NCBI GenBank assembly: GCA_947464335.1
Contig: CANHWG010000014.1
Span: 1-49,625 of the forward strand
Length of the DNA stretch: 49,625 bases
Direction of reading: 5' to 3'
Origin: Flavobacteriaceae bacterium
Lineage (GTDB): Bacteria; Bacteroidota; Bacteroidia; Flavobacteriales; Flavobacteriaceae
Numbering within the stretch: position 1 is the first letter of the stretch; each line of letters starts with the position of its first letter. A model generated the notes under the pieces. It saw nothing but the letters and a program-made list of their open reading frames with translations. It was not told the DNA's origin and searched no databases. Of the stretch, positions 36,949 to 44,440 are shown one piece after another. The position numbers and the translations under genes are program-made.

Positions 36949-36952
36949 TCAG

Positions 36953-37057
36953 GAGCCATTCCAGCTGTCCACTATATCTTTTTATTGTTTTGACACCCTG
37001 AGCCTGTCGAAGGGCAATTTCTCAAACAATAAAAAGGATGCCGTTGCCATCTGGGCT
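36953..37057 (+). repeat. Dispersed hairpin element, class B copy 2 (nbaC-ALDH spacer)
   Basis: It runs from AGCCATTCC to CTGGGCT. The inner stem pairs ATCTTTTTATTGTTT (36976-36990) with AAACAATAAAAAGGAT (37024-37039), leaving one unpaired G. The loop contains a second self-complementary word, CCCTGAGCCTGTCGAAGGGC (36996-37015), of a type I recall as widespread in bacterial genomes. The flanks match copy 1 (29080-29138) in length. Confidence 0.75.
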
Positions 37058-37076
37058 AAAATTCAAAATAAAGATT

Positions 37077-37084
37077 TACTTTTG
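37077..37084 (+). promoter_or_regulatory. -7 box (TACTTTTG) for the ALDH gene
   Basis: An exact TAnnTTTG match 20 bp after the hairpin element and 40 bp before ATG 37125. Confidence 0.5.
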
Positions 37085-37124
37085 CTGTCATGAATTTTAC
37101 AAACTAATAAACTTATATAAAACA

Positions 37125-38678
37125 ATGTCAACAATTGCGCAACAATTCGGCATGACCGAAGCTCTTCAAATTCTTGGAGTAAAAGCTATTAACGAAGGAA
37201 CCTCAACTGGAAACAATTGGTTTTCTAACGGAGAAATTTTCGAATCATACTCACCCGTAGATGGTCAATTAATCGGAAAAGTAAAAGCATCAACTGCTGC
37301 CGATTATGAAAAAGCAATGCAATCCGCAACCGAAGCTTTCAAAACGTTCAAACTCATGCCAGCTCCTCAACGTGGTGAAATTGTACGTCAGTTTGGAGAA
37401 AAATTGCGTAAAAATAAAGAAGCACTCGGGAAATTAGTTTCCTATGAAATGGGAAAATCATTACAAGAAGGTTATGGTGAAGTTCAAGAAATGATTGACA
37501 TCTGCGATTTTGCCGTTGGATTATCTCGTCAATTGCACGGATTAACCATGCACTCGGAACGTCCAGGACACCGTATGTACGAACAATACCATCCGCTTGG
37601 AATAGTCGGAATCATTTCTGCCTTCAACTTTCCGGTAGCTGTTTGGGCTTGGAATACGGCTTTAGCTTGGATTTGTGGTGATGTTTGCGTTTGGAAACCA
37701 TCCGAAAAGACACCTTTATGTGGCATCGCATGTCAAAATATTATTGCCGAAGTTTTGAAAGAAAACAACCTTCCGGAAGGAATTTCTTGTTTAATCAATG
37801 GCGACTATAAAGTAGGTGAATTGATGACGCACGACAAAAGAATTCCGCTTGTTTCGGCAACCGGTTCAACTCGAATGGGAAAAATCGTAGCGCAAGCTTG
37901 TGCGGCACGTTTAGGAAAATCGTTATTAGAGTTAGGCGGTAACAATGCCATTATTGTAACTCCTGATGCTGATATTAAAATGACGGTAATCGGTGCCGTT
38001 TTTGGAGCGGTAGGAACTGCAGGACAACGTTGCACTTCTACACGAAGATTAATCATCCACGAAAGTATTTATGATAAAGTAAAAGATGCCATCGTTGGTG
38101 CTTATGGCCAATTGCGCATCGGAAATCCATTAGACCAAAATAACCATGTTGGACCACTTATCGATACGCATGCCGTAGAAATGTATAACAATGCCCTGTC
38201 AAAAGTGGTTGCCGAAGGAGGAAAAATATTGGTTGAAGGTGGCGTGCTGAATGGTGTGGGTTACGAAAGTGGTTGCTATGTAAAACCAGCCATTGCTGAA
38301 GCCGATAATTCTTTTGAAATTGTGCAACACGAAACTTTTGCTCCCGTTTTATACTTACTCAAATATACAGGTGATGTTCATGATGCCATTGCTATTCAAA
38401 ATGGTGTAGCTCAAGGTTTATCATCTGCAATTATGACCAACAATTTGCGCGAAGCAGAAGCTTTCCTTTCGGTAGCTGGTTCCGATTGTGGCATTGCTAA
38501 CGTTAACATCGGTACTTCGGGTGCTGAGATTGGTGGTGCTTTTGGTGGCGAAAAAGAAACCGGTGGTGGAAGAGAATCGGGTTCTGACGCCTGGAAAGTG
38601 TATATGAGAAGACAAACCAATACGATCAATTATACGACAAGTTTGCCATTGGCGCAAGGAATTAAATTTGATTTGTAA
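37125..38678 (+). CDS. ALDH7-like aldehyde dehydrogenase (probable aminoadipate-semialdehyde type)
   Basis: 517 residues from ATG 37125; the frame extends upstream to 37038 through the end of the hairpin element and the -7 box, so that part is rejected. It has the NAD-binding block GIISAFNFPVAVWAWN, the WKPSEKTPL loop, LELGGNNAI with the general base Glu, and the catalytic Cys in GTAGQRCTS. FNFPVAVWAWN and the C-terminal GGEKETGGGRESGSDAWK are typical of the ALDH7/antiquitin group, whose main substrate is alpha-aminoadipic semialdehyde in lysine breakdown. Its position after the 3-hydroxyanthranilate dioxygenase gene leaves 2-aminomuconate semialdehyde as an alternative substrate. Confidence 0.9.
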   Translation: MSTIAQQFGMTEALQILGVKAINEGTSTGNNWFSNGEIFESYSPVDGQLIGKVKASTAADYEKAMQSATEAFKTFKLMPAPQRGEIVRQFGEKLRKNKEALGKLVSYEMGKSLQEGYGEVQEMIDICDFAVGLSRQLHGLTMHSERPGHRMYEQYHPLGIVGIISAFNFPVAVWAWNTALAWICGDVCVWKPSEKTPLCGIACQNIIAEVLKENNLPEGISCLINGDYKVGELMTHDKRIPLVSATGSTRMGKIVAQACAARLGKSLLELGGNNAIIVTPDADIKMTVIGAVFGAVGTAGQRCTSTRRLIIHESIYDKVKDAIVGAYGQLRIGNPLDQNNHVGPLIDTHAVEMYNNALSKVVAEGGKILVEGGVLNGVGYESGCYVKPAIAEADNSFEIVQHETFAPVLYLLKYTGDVHDAIAIQNGVAQGLSSAIMTNNLREAEAFLSVAGSDCGIANVNIGTSGAEIGGAFGGEKETGGGRESGSDAWKVYMRRQTNTINYTTSLPLAQGIKFDL

Positions 38679-38701
38679 AAATTAGATTTAATAAAAAATC
38701 G

Positions 38702-38728
38702 AGCCGATTCAATGGAGTCGGCTTTTTT
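38702..38728 (+). terminator. Terminator after the ALDH gene
   Basis: AGCCGATTC pairs with GAGTCGGCT (one wobble) around AATG, followed by TTTTTT. Confidence 0.85.
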
Positions 38729-38779
38729 ACGCAACTTTGTGAAGGTTTTACAATCTAGAAAAAAACAAAACTAAAAACT

Positions 38780-39154
38780 ATGAAGAAACTATTCTTATTT
38801 TTATTGTTCTCAACGTTGTTCTTTACGTCATCATGTGAAGATAATGATGATCGGATTTTTTGTACAGATCAATTTGTATATGGATTAAATGTTATTGTTC
38901 TTGATGCTGTAACAGGAAACCCAATATTTCAAGATATTGAGGTAAAAGCAGTTGATGGAACGTATCAAGAAATACTTGAATTAGTTCCTAGCTCAGAGTA
39001 TGCATTTGTCGGAGCCGGAGAAAGAGCCGGAACCTATGTTGTAACAGTTACTAAAGCGGGCTATCAAACGTATACCTCAGCGCCAATTGTATTAACACGA
39101 GATGAATGCCATGTTATTCCACAGTCATTAACAGTGAATTTACAGTCCAATTAA
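38780..39154 (+). CDS. Small carboxypeptidase-regulatory-like lipoprotein
   Basis: 124 residues. The signal peptide ends in a lipobox-like SSC (Cys19), followed by EDNDD, an acidic motif often linked to surface display in Bacteroidota. The rest (VIVLDAVTGNPIFQDIEVKAVDGTYQE...GTYVVTVTKAGYQTYTS) looks like one prealbumin/CarboxypepD_reg-like beta-sandwich. Its function is unknown. It has a possible -7 box (CAACTTTG, 38732-38739), and is closed by a strong bidirectional terminator, so it is probably monocistronic. Confidence 0.75.
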   Translation: MKKLFLFLLFSTLFFTSSCEDNDDRIFCTDQFVYGLNVIVLDAVTGNPIFQDIEVKAVDGTYQEILELVPSSEYAFVGAGERAGTYVVTVTKAGYQTYTSAPIVLTRDECHVIPQSLTVNLQSN

Positions 39155-39160
39155 TCATAA

Positions 39161-39193
39161 ATAAAAACGTTCCGAAATCGGAACGTTTTTTTG
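39161..39193. terminator. Bidirectional terminator between the small lipoprotein and the PhnA-domain gene
   Basis: AAAAACGTTCCGA (39163-39175) pairs perfectly with TCGGAACGTTTTT (39178-39190) around a 2-nt AA loop, flanked by A- and T-runs. Confidence 0.9.
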
Positions 39194-39203
39194 CTTTTTG
39201 TAT

Positions 39204-39785
39204 TTACTTTGTCTTCTTCACATACTGCGTCAAAATAACAATATGTTGTCCTTCGACTCTGCCTTCAATTTGATCGGCATTGTCCCAAACTAATTTGATG
39301 TTGTGAACGGCTGCACCACGTTTTGCAGTGAAGTTGGCACCTTTTACATCCAAATCTTTAATTAATACCACCGAATCGCCATCTTTGAGAATATTGCCAT
39401 TGCCGTCTTTGTGCACAATTTTACCATCTTCGTCTTCCCCTTCACCAGTGGCACCTGCCCAAACTAAAGTTTCTTCATCGAGATACATCATATCGAGCAA
39501 ATCTTGTGGCCAACCCTCCGCTCTCAATCTGTTTAGCATGCGCCATGCAACAACTTGCACAGGCTTATTTTCATTCCACATACTATCGCTGAGACATCTC
39601 CAATGATTTGGATCAGTTGTGGTTGTATTTTCTATTTGGTTTTTGCAAACTGAACAAACCAAAACAGAATTATCAAGTGATATGGCTTCTTCTTTGGTTA
39701 AATGGATTCTTAAGTCTTCGGTTGAATCACACAATTCACATTTAGAACCACTTCTTTCGTTTAATCTTTGGTCGATAACACTCAT
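39204..39785 (-). CDS. PhnA-domain zinc-ribbon protein
   Basis: 193 residues. An N-terminal zinc ribbon with C16xxC19 (KCELC) and C45xxC48 (CSVC) is followed by a linker and a C-terminal PhnA/YjdM-type SH3-like domain (VHKDGNGNILKDGDSVVLIKDLDVKGANF, about 123-150). Proteins of this family were once linked to phosphonate use, but that role is not proven and no phn genes are nearby. It is probably co-transcribed with the small barrel gene upstream (3-bp gap). Confidence 0.88.
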   Translation of the reverse strand: MSVIDQRLNERSGSKCELCDSTEDLRIHLTKEEAISLDNSVLVCSVCKNQIENTTTTDPNHWRCLSDSMWNENKPVQVVAWRMLNRLRAEGWPQDLLDMMYLDEETLVWAGATGEGEDEDGKIVHKDGNGNILKDGDSVVLIKDLDVKGANFTAKRGAAVHNIKLVWDNADQIEGRVEGQHIVILTQYVKKTK

Positions 39786-39788
39786 TTC

Positions 39789-40283
39789 TTATAAGTTAAA
39801 TGAGGCGCCAATCTGAAATACAAATTGATTATTATATTCATCAAATCCTTGAACATTAGAATCGTATCTCGCTAATGGCACTCCCGCTTCAGTATAAATA
39901 CCAAAACCCTCTGTAAAGAAGTATCTAAACCCTAAATGAGCACCAAAATTTCTGGTTCCTAAATTTAATCCTGGATAAATATCCATGGCTTTATCCAATT
40001 TAAAAACATTTCCTAAATTGGCATTGAAACGAACTTTTAAATCAGCTCTGTCGTCAAAATTAGGTTTGTCTCCTAGAACTTCATCAACTGAAAGCAAATA
40101 GGAAGCAACTAAACCATAAGACATGTTTTCACCTATTCCAAAATCTGCCGAAATATTTATTCCAGTTCCGTTATCTTGAATATTCATACCAACTTGAGCT
40201 TTACTATCGCCTTTCCCTTTGTACGCTTGAGCATAAGACAACGTTATCACTAAAATCGCGGCTGCAGTTATTAATTTTTTCAT
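39789..40283 (-). CDS. Small outer-membrane beta-barrel protein (DUF6646-like)
   Basis: 164 residues. A signal peptide (MKKLITAAAILVITLSYAQA) is followed by an alternating-strand body with GINISADFGIG, LGFRYFFTEGFGIYTEAG and a terminal FQIGASFNL, whose last aromatic/hydrophobic residue is typical of barrel proteins. It resembles a small flavobacterial family catalogued as DUF6646; this assignment is from memory. Function unknown. It lies 46 bp from the phosphatase gene, with no visible terminator between them. Confidence 0.72.
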   Translation of the reverse strand: MKKLITAAAILVITLSYAQAYKGKGDSKAQVGMNIQDNGTGINISADFGIGENMSYGLVASYLLSVDEVLGDKPNFDDRADLKVRFNANLGNVFKLDKAMDIYPGLNLGTRNFGAHLGFRYFFTEGFGIYTEAGVPLARYDSNVQGFDEYNNQFVFQIGASFNL

Positions 40284-40329
40284 TTACAAGTATATTTATT
40301 GTTTAACTAGACAAAAGTAACTAATAATC

Positions 40330-41058
40330 TCAATTTCTTCCTTTTTCATTAAAATACAATTCATTTAATGGTTCACTTTGCCAATATTCTTTAGTATCAA
40401 CATCCATAATAGTTAGCGGTCCTTTAAATGCGGCACCAGTATCTACATTCCATACACAAGCTTTTTGAATTGGAATTGTTTCTCCTATTCGGGTTACGGG
40501 TGTGTGACCTATATAAATTTCTTTATATAGTGTGAACCTTCTTGGGTAATATAAACTATCTTTTGAAATGGATTCATCCAAAGATAAAGCGGTTTCCCAT
40601 AGTGTTCTGTCCCAATAAAAAAGTTTTGGTAAATATTCATACCCAATTCCATTCATGTTGGTAAACCCTGCATGAATGAATAATCGATTCTGTTCATCGA
40701 GGTAATAATTTTGTAAGTTTTTAAGAAAGAGGATGTGCTTTTGCTTCGTTTCAAAATCTACATTTGAATAAGCCATAACCGTTGCCTCTCCGCCATGTTG
40801 GTACCATTGTAAATTATCTTGACTATTTTCTAGCCATTCTAATAACAACTCATCATGATTTCCTTTAATGAAAATGCACTTATTTCTTTTATTTAAATCT
40901 ATCAAAAAATCTAATACCTGTGGCGACTCGCTCCAGCCATCTACAAAATCTCCAAGGAAAATCAAAGTGTCTTTTTGAGTAACTTTAGCTCTATCTAACA
41001 CTTGATGCAATGCCCTTAACCCGCCGTGGATGTCACCTATGACTAAAATTTTACTCAT
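40330..41058 (-). CDS. PPP-family metallophosphoesterase
   Basis: 242 residues. The metal-binding motifs of the calcineurin/PPP superfamily appear in order: GDIHGG (8-13), GDFVDGW (36-42), GNHDELLLEW (about 71-80), and later FIHAGF and GHTPV. The layout fits bacterial serine/threonine phosphatases and ApaH-like Ap4A hydrolases. The substrate cannot be decided from sequence. Its start codon lies inside the 3' end of the AlbA_2 gene (8-bp overlap), so the two are translationally coupled and may work together. Confidence 0.88.
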   Translation of the reverse strand: MSKILVIGDIHGGLRALHQVLDRAKVTQKDTLIFLGDFVDGWSESPQVLDFLIDLNKRNKCIFIKGNHDELLLEWLENSQDNLQWYQHGGEATVMAYSNVDFETKQKHILFLKNLQNYYLDEQNRLFIHAGFTNMNGIGYEYLPKLFYWDRTLWETALSLDESISKDSLYYPRRFTLYKEIYIGHTPVTRIGETIPIQKACVWNVDTGAAFKGPLTIMDVDTKEYWQSEPLNELYFNEKGRN

Positions 41059-42202
41059 TCTTATTGTTGTATTTCATTTTTCTTAAAATGCGCATCGCTT
41101 CTTTAAAACTAAGATAAACGGTTGTGCTTTTTTGTGCTTTTAAAAGCGGTTTGGCTTCAATTAATTTTTGTTTGGCCTCCGTAAATCCATTCAAATAACA
41201 AATCATTAAAGTAGAAGGAAGATTCTCCAAATCTTTAGTTTCTCTCTCTGAAATTGTAATCCCTTTATTTAACTTATCTAGTAAGGAAAGATTCGAATTA
41301 TAAATATGATGCAGCATTTTTTTATTGAATGCTGGTGGTTCAAAAAGCATTTGGCTTTCTATTTTATAATAGCCATTGTCAAAAAAAGAAATTTTTTGCT
41401 GTTCTAATGGGTAAAAACTTGTTTTATCATTCAATCCCAAAGGCACATATTCTATGATGGTAAAACTTTTTTCATCAAATTCAACAGAAACCACGTCAAG
41501 TGCTGAGTAAAATAGCTTTACCTGTTCGTTTATTAATTCAATATCTACTCGTGAAAGATACGTTATATCTCTTATTTTTTTAGGATTTCCTGCCCAGCAA
41601 ATAACAAATAATTCTTTAAAAACTTTATACTGAGATATCATGTCACCATGACGCTCAATCATAAAGTCCATTACCCCATCAAGCGTATAGGCAATACTAT
41701 TACGCGAACTGTTTTCAATGCTAATTACCGTTTCTATATTAAGCTTTGAATAAGGAATTTTATCTTCCGTTGGCATCGAATTGCTTCCAACTCTTACAAA
41801 AACCGTATTCGACAAAATGGTATGAATGTTTTTCTTAAAACTTGACGTTTTGTGTTTAGGCTTAATCGTAACCAAGCCAACAACTCTGTCTTTAGGTAGA
41901 TTGGGAAATGGTACGTTTTCATATTGAATTTTAGGAGGGTTTTCTAAATAGGCATTTACTAAATTTTGAATGCGGCTATCATCAAAAAAATCATCCCCAG
42001 TAATTTCGTTATTTTCATCTTCTACACCAACTACGATATAGGAATTATTGGAAGGATTTGAATTAGACAAGGCGCAAATGTGTTTTAAAAATTTGGCTTT
42101 CCCTTCTTTGGTGTGTAAATTTAACTGACGCTTCTTATCATAAAAACTACACTCATCATTGTGAGCGAGTAGGTTTTTTATGAGAAGTCGTTTGTTTATC
42201 AT
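41051..42202 (-). CDS. AlbA_2/Schlafen-type ATP-binding domain protein
   Basis: 383 residues. The N-terminal half (about 10-145) has the AlbA_2 (Schlafen) pattern: an E/K-rich start, KFLKHICALSNS, SYIVVGVEDENNEITGDDF, and VFVRVGSNSMP. The C-terminal half (about 160-383) matches no family I recognise; it is mostly alpha plus beta with a basic end (KKMKYNNKNE). AlbA_2 domains are found in transcription regulators, in RNA-cleaving Schlafen proteins and in several defence genes; none of these roles is shown here. It overlaps the phosphatase gene by 8 bp. Upstream is a 10-bp inverted repeat and no recognisable -7 box. Confidence 0.82.
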   Translation of the reverse strand: MINKRLLIKNLLAHNDECSFYDKKRQLNLHTKEGKAKFLKHICALSNSNPSNNSYIVVGVEDENNEITGDDFFDDSRIQNLVNAYLENPPKIQYENVPFPNLPKDRVVGLVTIKPKHKTSSFKKNIHTILSNTVFVRVGSNSMPTEDKIPYSKLNIETVISIENSSRNSIAYTLDGVMDFMIERHGDMISQYKVFKELFVICWAGNPKKIRDITYLSRVDIELINEQVKLFYSALDVVSVEFDEKSFTIIEYVPLGLNDKTSFYPLEQQKISFFDNGYYKIESQMLFEPPAFNKKMLHHIYNSNLSLLDKLNKGITISERETKDLENLPSTLMICYLNGFTEAKQKLIEAKPLLKAQKSTTVYLSFKEAMRILRKMKYNNKNE

Positions 42203-42218
42203 AAAGTGGTCAGTGTAT

Positions 42219-42253
42219 AGTGTTCAGTTACTGCTAACTAATTACTGAACACT
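42219..42253. repeat. Inverted repeat AGTGTTCAGT/ACTGAACACT
   Basis: A perfect 10-bp inverted repeat (42219-42228 and 42244-42253) with a 15-nt loop, filling the 62-bp gap between the aldo/keto reductase stop and the AlbA_2 start. Its position fits a terminator, but no T-run follows closely. The word GTTCAGT plus related CAGTGTAT/CTGAATACT flanks suggest a decayed dispersed repeat. Confidence 0.6.
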
Positions 42254-42264
42254 GAATACTATTT

Positions 42265-43131
42265 TTATGGAACCTTATTCCCCATACTTTCAGTCCAAAT
42301 GGCAAACCAATCTAGTTGGTCTAAATCCAATTCAACGGCTTTCATTAAAGCCTGAATTCGGGCAATATTTACTGTTCCTGCAACAGGAATCACCTTTGCC
42401 GGATGCTTTAAAATCCATGAAAGTAATAGGGTATCTGAACCTAAATGATATTTATCTACCAATTGTACCAATAGCTTTTTTAGTCTTCTCGTTTGCTCAA
42501 TATCTTCTCTAAAAACAGTTCCCAGCGGATTCCATGACATGGGTATAATGTTATGTTGCTGCATATAATCAAAACTACCATCGAGCATCGCTTCATAATG
42601 CGTTGCTGAAAACTGCACTTGATTATAATTTATTTCTGTTTTTTGACGCAATAATTCTGTTTGCGATGCCGTAAAGTTTGACACTCCAAAATCAATAATT
42701 TTACCTTCTTTTTTTAGTTGATCAATGGCTTCCGCAATCTCATCTGCAACCATCAACGGACTTGGGCGATGCAATAACAATACATCCAAATAATCCGTTT
42801 GCAGATTTTTAAGTGAGTTTTCAACTGACCAAATGATATACTCTTTTGAATAATCATAATGCTTAATCGTGTTATTTCTTGCATTTATATTTTGTATTCC
42901 ACATTTTGAAATCAACTGAATAGTATTTCGGTCAACGGTACTTTGCTTAAACGCTTTCCCAAAATCGGCTTCGGTTGTATAATTTCCATAGATATCGGCA
43001 TGATCAAAAGTGGTAATTTTATTTTCGATACAAATGTTTATCAGATGTTCCATTTCTGATTTAGAGAGGTTTTTATCCCAAATTCCCCAATTCATTGTTC
43101 CGGCTATAATAGGTGATAATTTTGTTTTCAT
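42265..43131 (-). CDS. Aldo/keto reductase
   Basis: 288 residues of a (beta/alpha)8 NADPH-dependent oxidoreductase. The catalytic tetrad is visible as D43 and Y48 (TFDHADIYGN), K76 (LISKCG) and H121 (LLLHRPSPL). The phosphate-binding end (PVAGTVNIARIQALMKAV) is conserved. It is closest in style to the E. coli YdhF group, whose natural substrates are unclear. It is encoded upstream of the AlbA_2/phosphatase pair, separated by an inverted repeat, so co-transcription is possible. Confidence 0.92.
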   Translation of the reverse strand: MKTKLSPIIAGTMNWGIWDKNLSKSEMEHLINICIENKITTFDHADIYGNYTTEADFGKAFKQSTVDRNTIQLISKCGIQNINARNNTIKHYDYSKEYIIWSVENSLKNLQTDYLDVLLLHRPSPLMVADEIAEAIDQLKKEGKIIDFGVSNFTASQTELLRQKTEINYNQVQFSATHYEAMLDGSFDYMQQHNIIPMSWNPLGTVFREDIEQTRRLKKLLVQLVDKYHLGSDTLLLSWILKHPAKVIPVAGTVNIARIQALMKAVELDLDQLDWFAIWTESMGNKVP

Positions 43132-43315
43132 TTTTGCGAGATTAATTAAGTGTATTCTTTTACGATTTCTAAAATTTTATATTTTTGACACCTAAAAATT
43201 TCGAAAACGGATTAGGTCTTAAAATTATAAAAAGAAAATCATAAATCATCCTTAAATTAGGGTTCATTTATAAAGTTTTAACGCATTGTTAACATCTGTT
43301 ACGGGATTAAATTTT

Positions 43316-43323
43316 CACTTTTG
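43316..43323 (+). promoter_or_regulatory. Possible -7 box (CACTTTTG) for the moxR-bat cluster
   Basis: One mismatch to TAnnTTTG, with about 45 nt to ATG 43371. A small inverted repeat TAACATCTGTTA lies just upstream (43290-43301) and could be an operator. Confidence 0.35.
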
Positions 43324-43370
43324 AAATGTTAAAATTATAACTGTTATATATTAGAATAAATAGAGTAACT

Positions 43371-44375
43371 ATGGAAGAAACTAGTACTGCATTAGACATT
43401 AGAGCGATTAATGAAAAAATAGAAAGAGAAAGCGCTTTTATTGATTTATTGACTATGGAAATGAACAAAGTCATAGTGGGTCAAAAGCACATGGTAGAAC
43501 GATTGTTAATTGGACTTTTAGGGCAAGGACATATCCTTTTAGAAGGTGTACCCGGTTTGGCAAAAACATTAGCCATAAACACCTTGTCTCAAGCCGTTCA
43601 CGGAAGCTTTAGCCGTATCCAGTTTACACCAGATTTATTGCCTGCAGACGTAGTAGGAACAATGATTTACAACATTAAAGCCAACGAATTCTCTATCAAA
43701 AAAGGACCAATATTCGCCAATTTTGTTCTTGCCGATGAGATAAATCGTGCGCCTGCCAAAGTACAATCAGCGTTGCTTGAAGCCATGCAAGAGAAACAAG
43801 TTACTATTGGTGACACCACGTTTAAATTAGAAAGACCTTTTTTAGTTTTAGCAACTCAAAATCCAATCGAACAAGAAGGAACTTATCCGTTGCCTGAAGC
43901 CCAAGTAGATCGTTTTATGCTAAAAACCGTTATCGATTATCCTAAAATGGATGAAGAACGAATGGTCATTCGTCAAAATTTAAAAGGTGGCTATGAAAAA
44001 GTAAACCAAGTAGTGTCGGTAGACCAAATTCTGAAAGCACAAGAAGCGGTTCGCGAGGTTTATATGGATGAAAAAATTGAAAAATATATCTTAGATATTG
44101 TATTTGCTACCCGTTACCCTGAAAAATACAAATTAGAAAGTTTGAAACCACTGATTGGATTTGGGGCTTCGCCACGTGGAAGCATCAATTTAGCTACTGC
44201 TGCCAAATGTTATGCATTCATCAAGCGTCGTGGTTACGTCATTCCGGAAGATGTTCGTGCGGTAGTTCACGATGTGTTGCGTCACAGAATTGGCGTTACT
44301 TATGAAGCGGAAGCCGAAAATATCACTTCGGTTGACATCATCAACAAAATCGTAAACGAGATCGAAGTTCCTTAA
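43371..44375 (+). CDS. MoxR-family AAA+ ATPase
   Basis: 334 residues. Walker A GVPGLAKT (59-66), Walker B VLADEINRAP (119-128), sensor ATQNP and the arginine-finger region QVDRFMLK identify MoxR, a chaperone-like AAA+ that works with VWA-domain partners. It heads the cluster with DUF58, BatD-like, BatA, BatB and BatC genes, the classic MoxR-Bat arrangement of Bacteroidota linked to oxidative stress or aerotolerance in Bacteroides fragilis. The length is typical. Confidence 0.95.
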   Translation: MEETSTALDIRAINEKIERESAFIDLLTMEMNKVIVGQKHMVERLLIGLLGQGHILLEGVPGLAKTLAINTLSQAVHGSFSRIQFTPDLLPADVVGTMIYNIKANEFSIKKGPIFANFVLADEINRAPAKVQSALLEAMQEKQVTIGDTTFKLERPFLVLATQNPIEQEGTYPLPEAQVDRFMLKTVIDYPKMDEERMVIRQNLKGGYEKVNQVVSVDQILKAQEAVREVYMDEKIEKYILDIVFATRYPEKYKLESLKPLIGFGASPRGSINLATAAKCYAFIKRRGYVIPEDVRAVVHDVLRHRIGVTYEAEAENITSVDIINKIVNEIEVP

Positions 44376-44383
44376 AAGTAATT

Positions 44384-44434
44384 AGGCAAAAGCCATCTGT
44401 AAAACTTCTGACTATTGCCTATTGCCTATTGCCT
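44384..44434 (+). repeat. Short repeat region with three ATTGCCT units before the DUF58 gene
   Basis: ATTGCCT occurs three times in tandem (44414-44434), and AGGCAA at 44384-44389 is its partial complement. The words GCAAAAGCCAT and TGCCTATTGCC are shared with the repeat at the patatin gene start (23730-23807). Confidence 0.6.
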
Positions 44435-44440
44435 CTAAAA

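Noticed and set aside
37038..37124. N-terminal extension of the ALDH
   Set aside because: It covers the end of the hairpin element and the -7 box and does not resemble an ALDH N-terminus.
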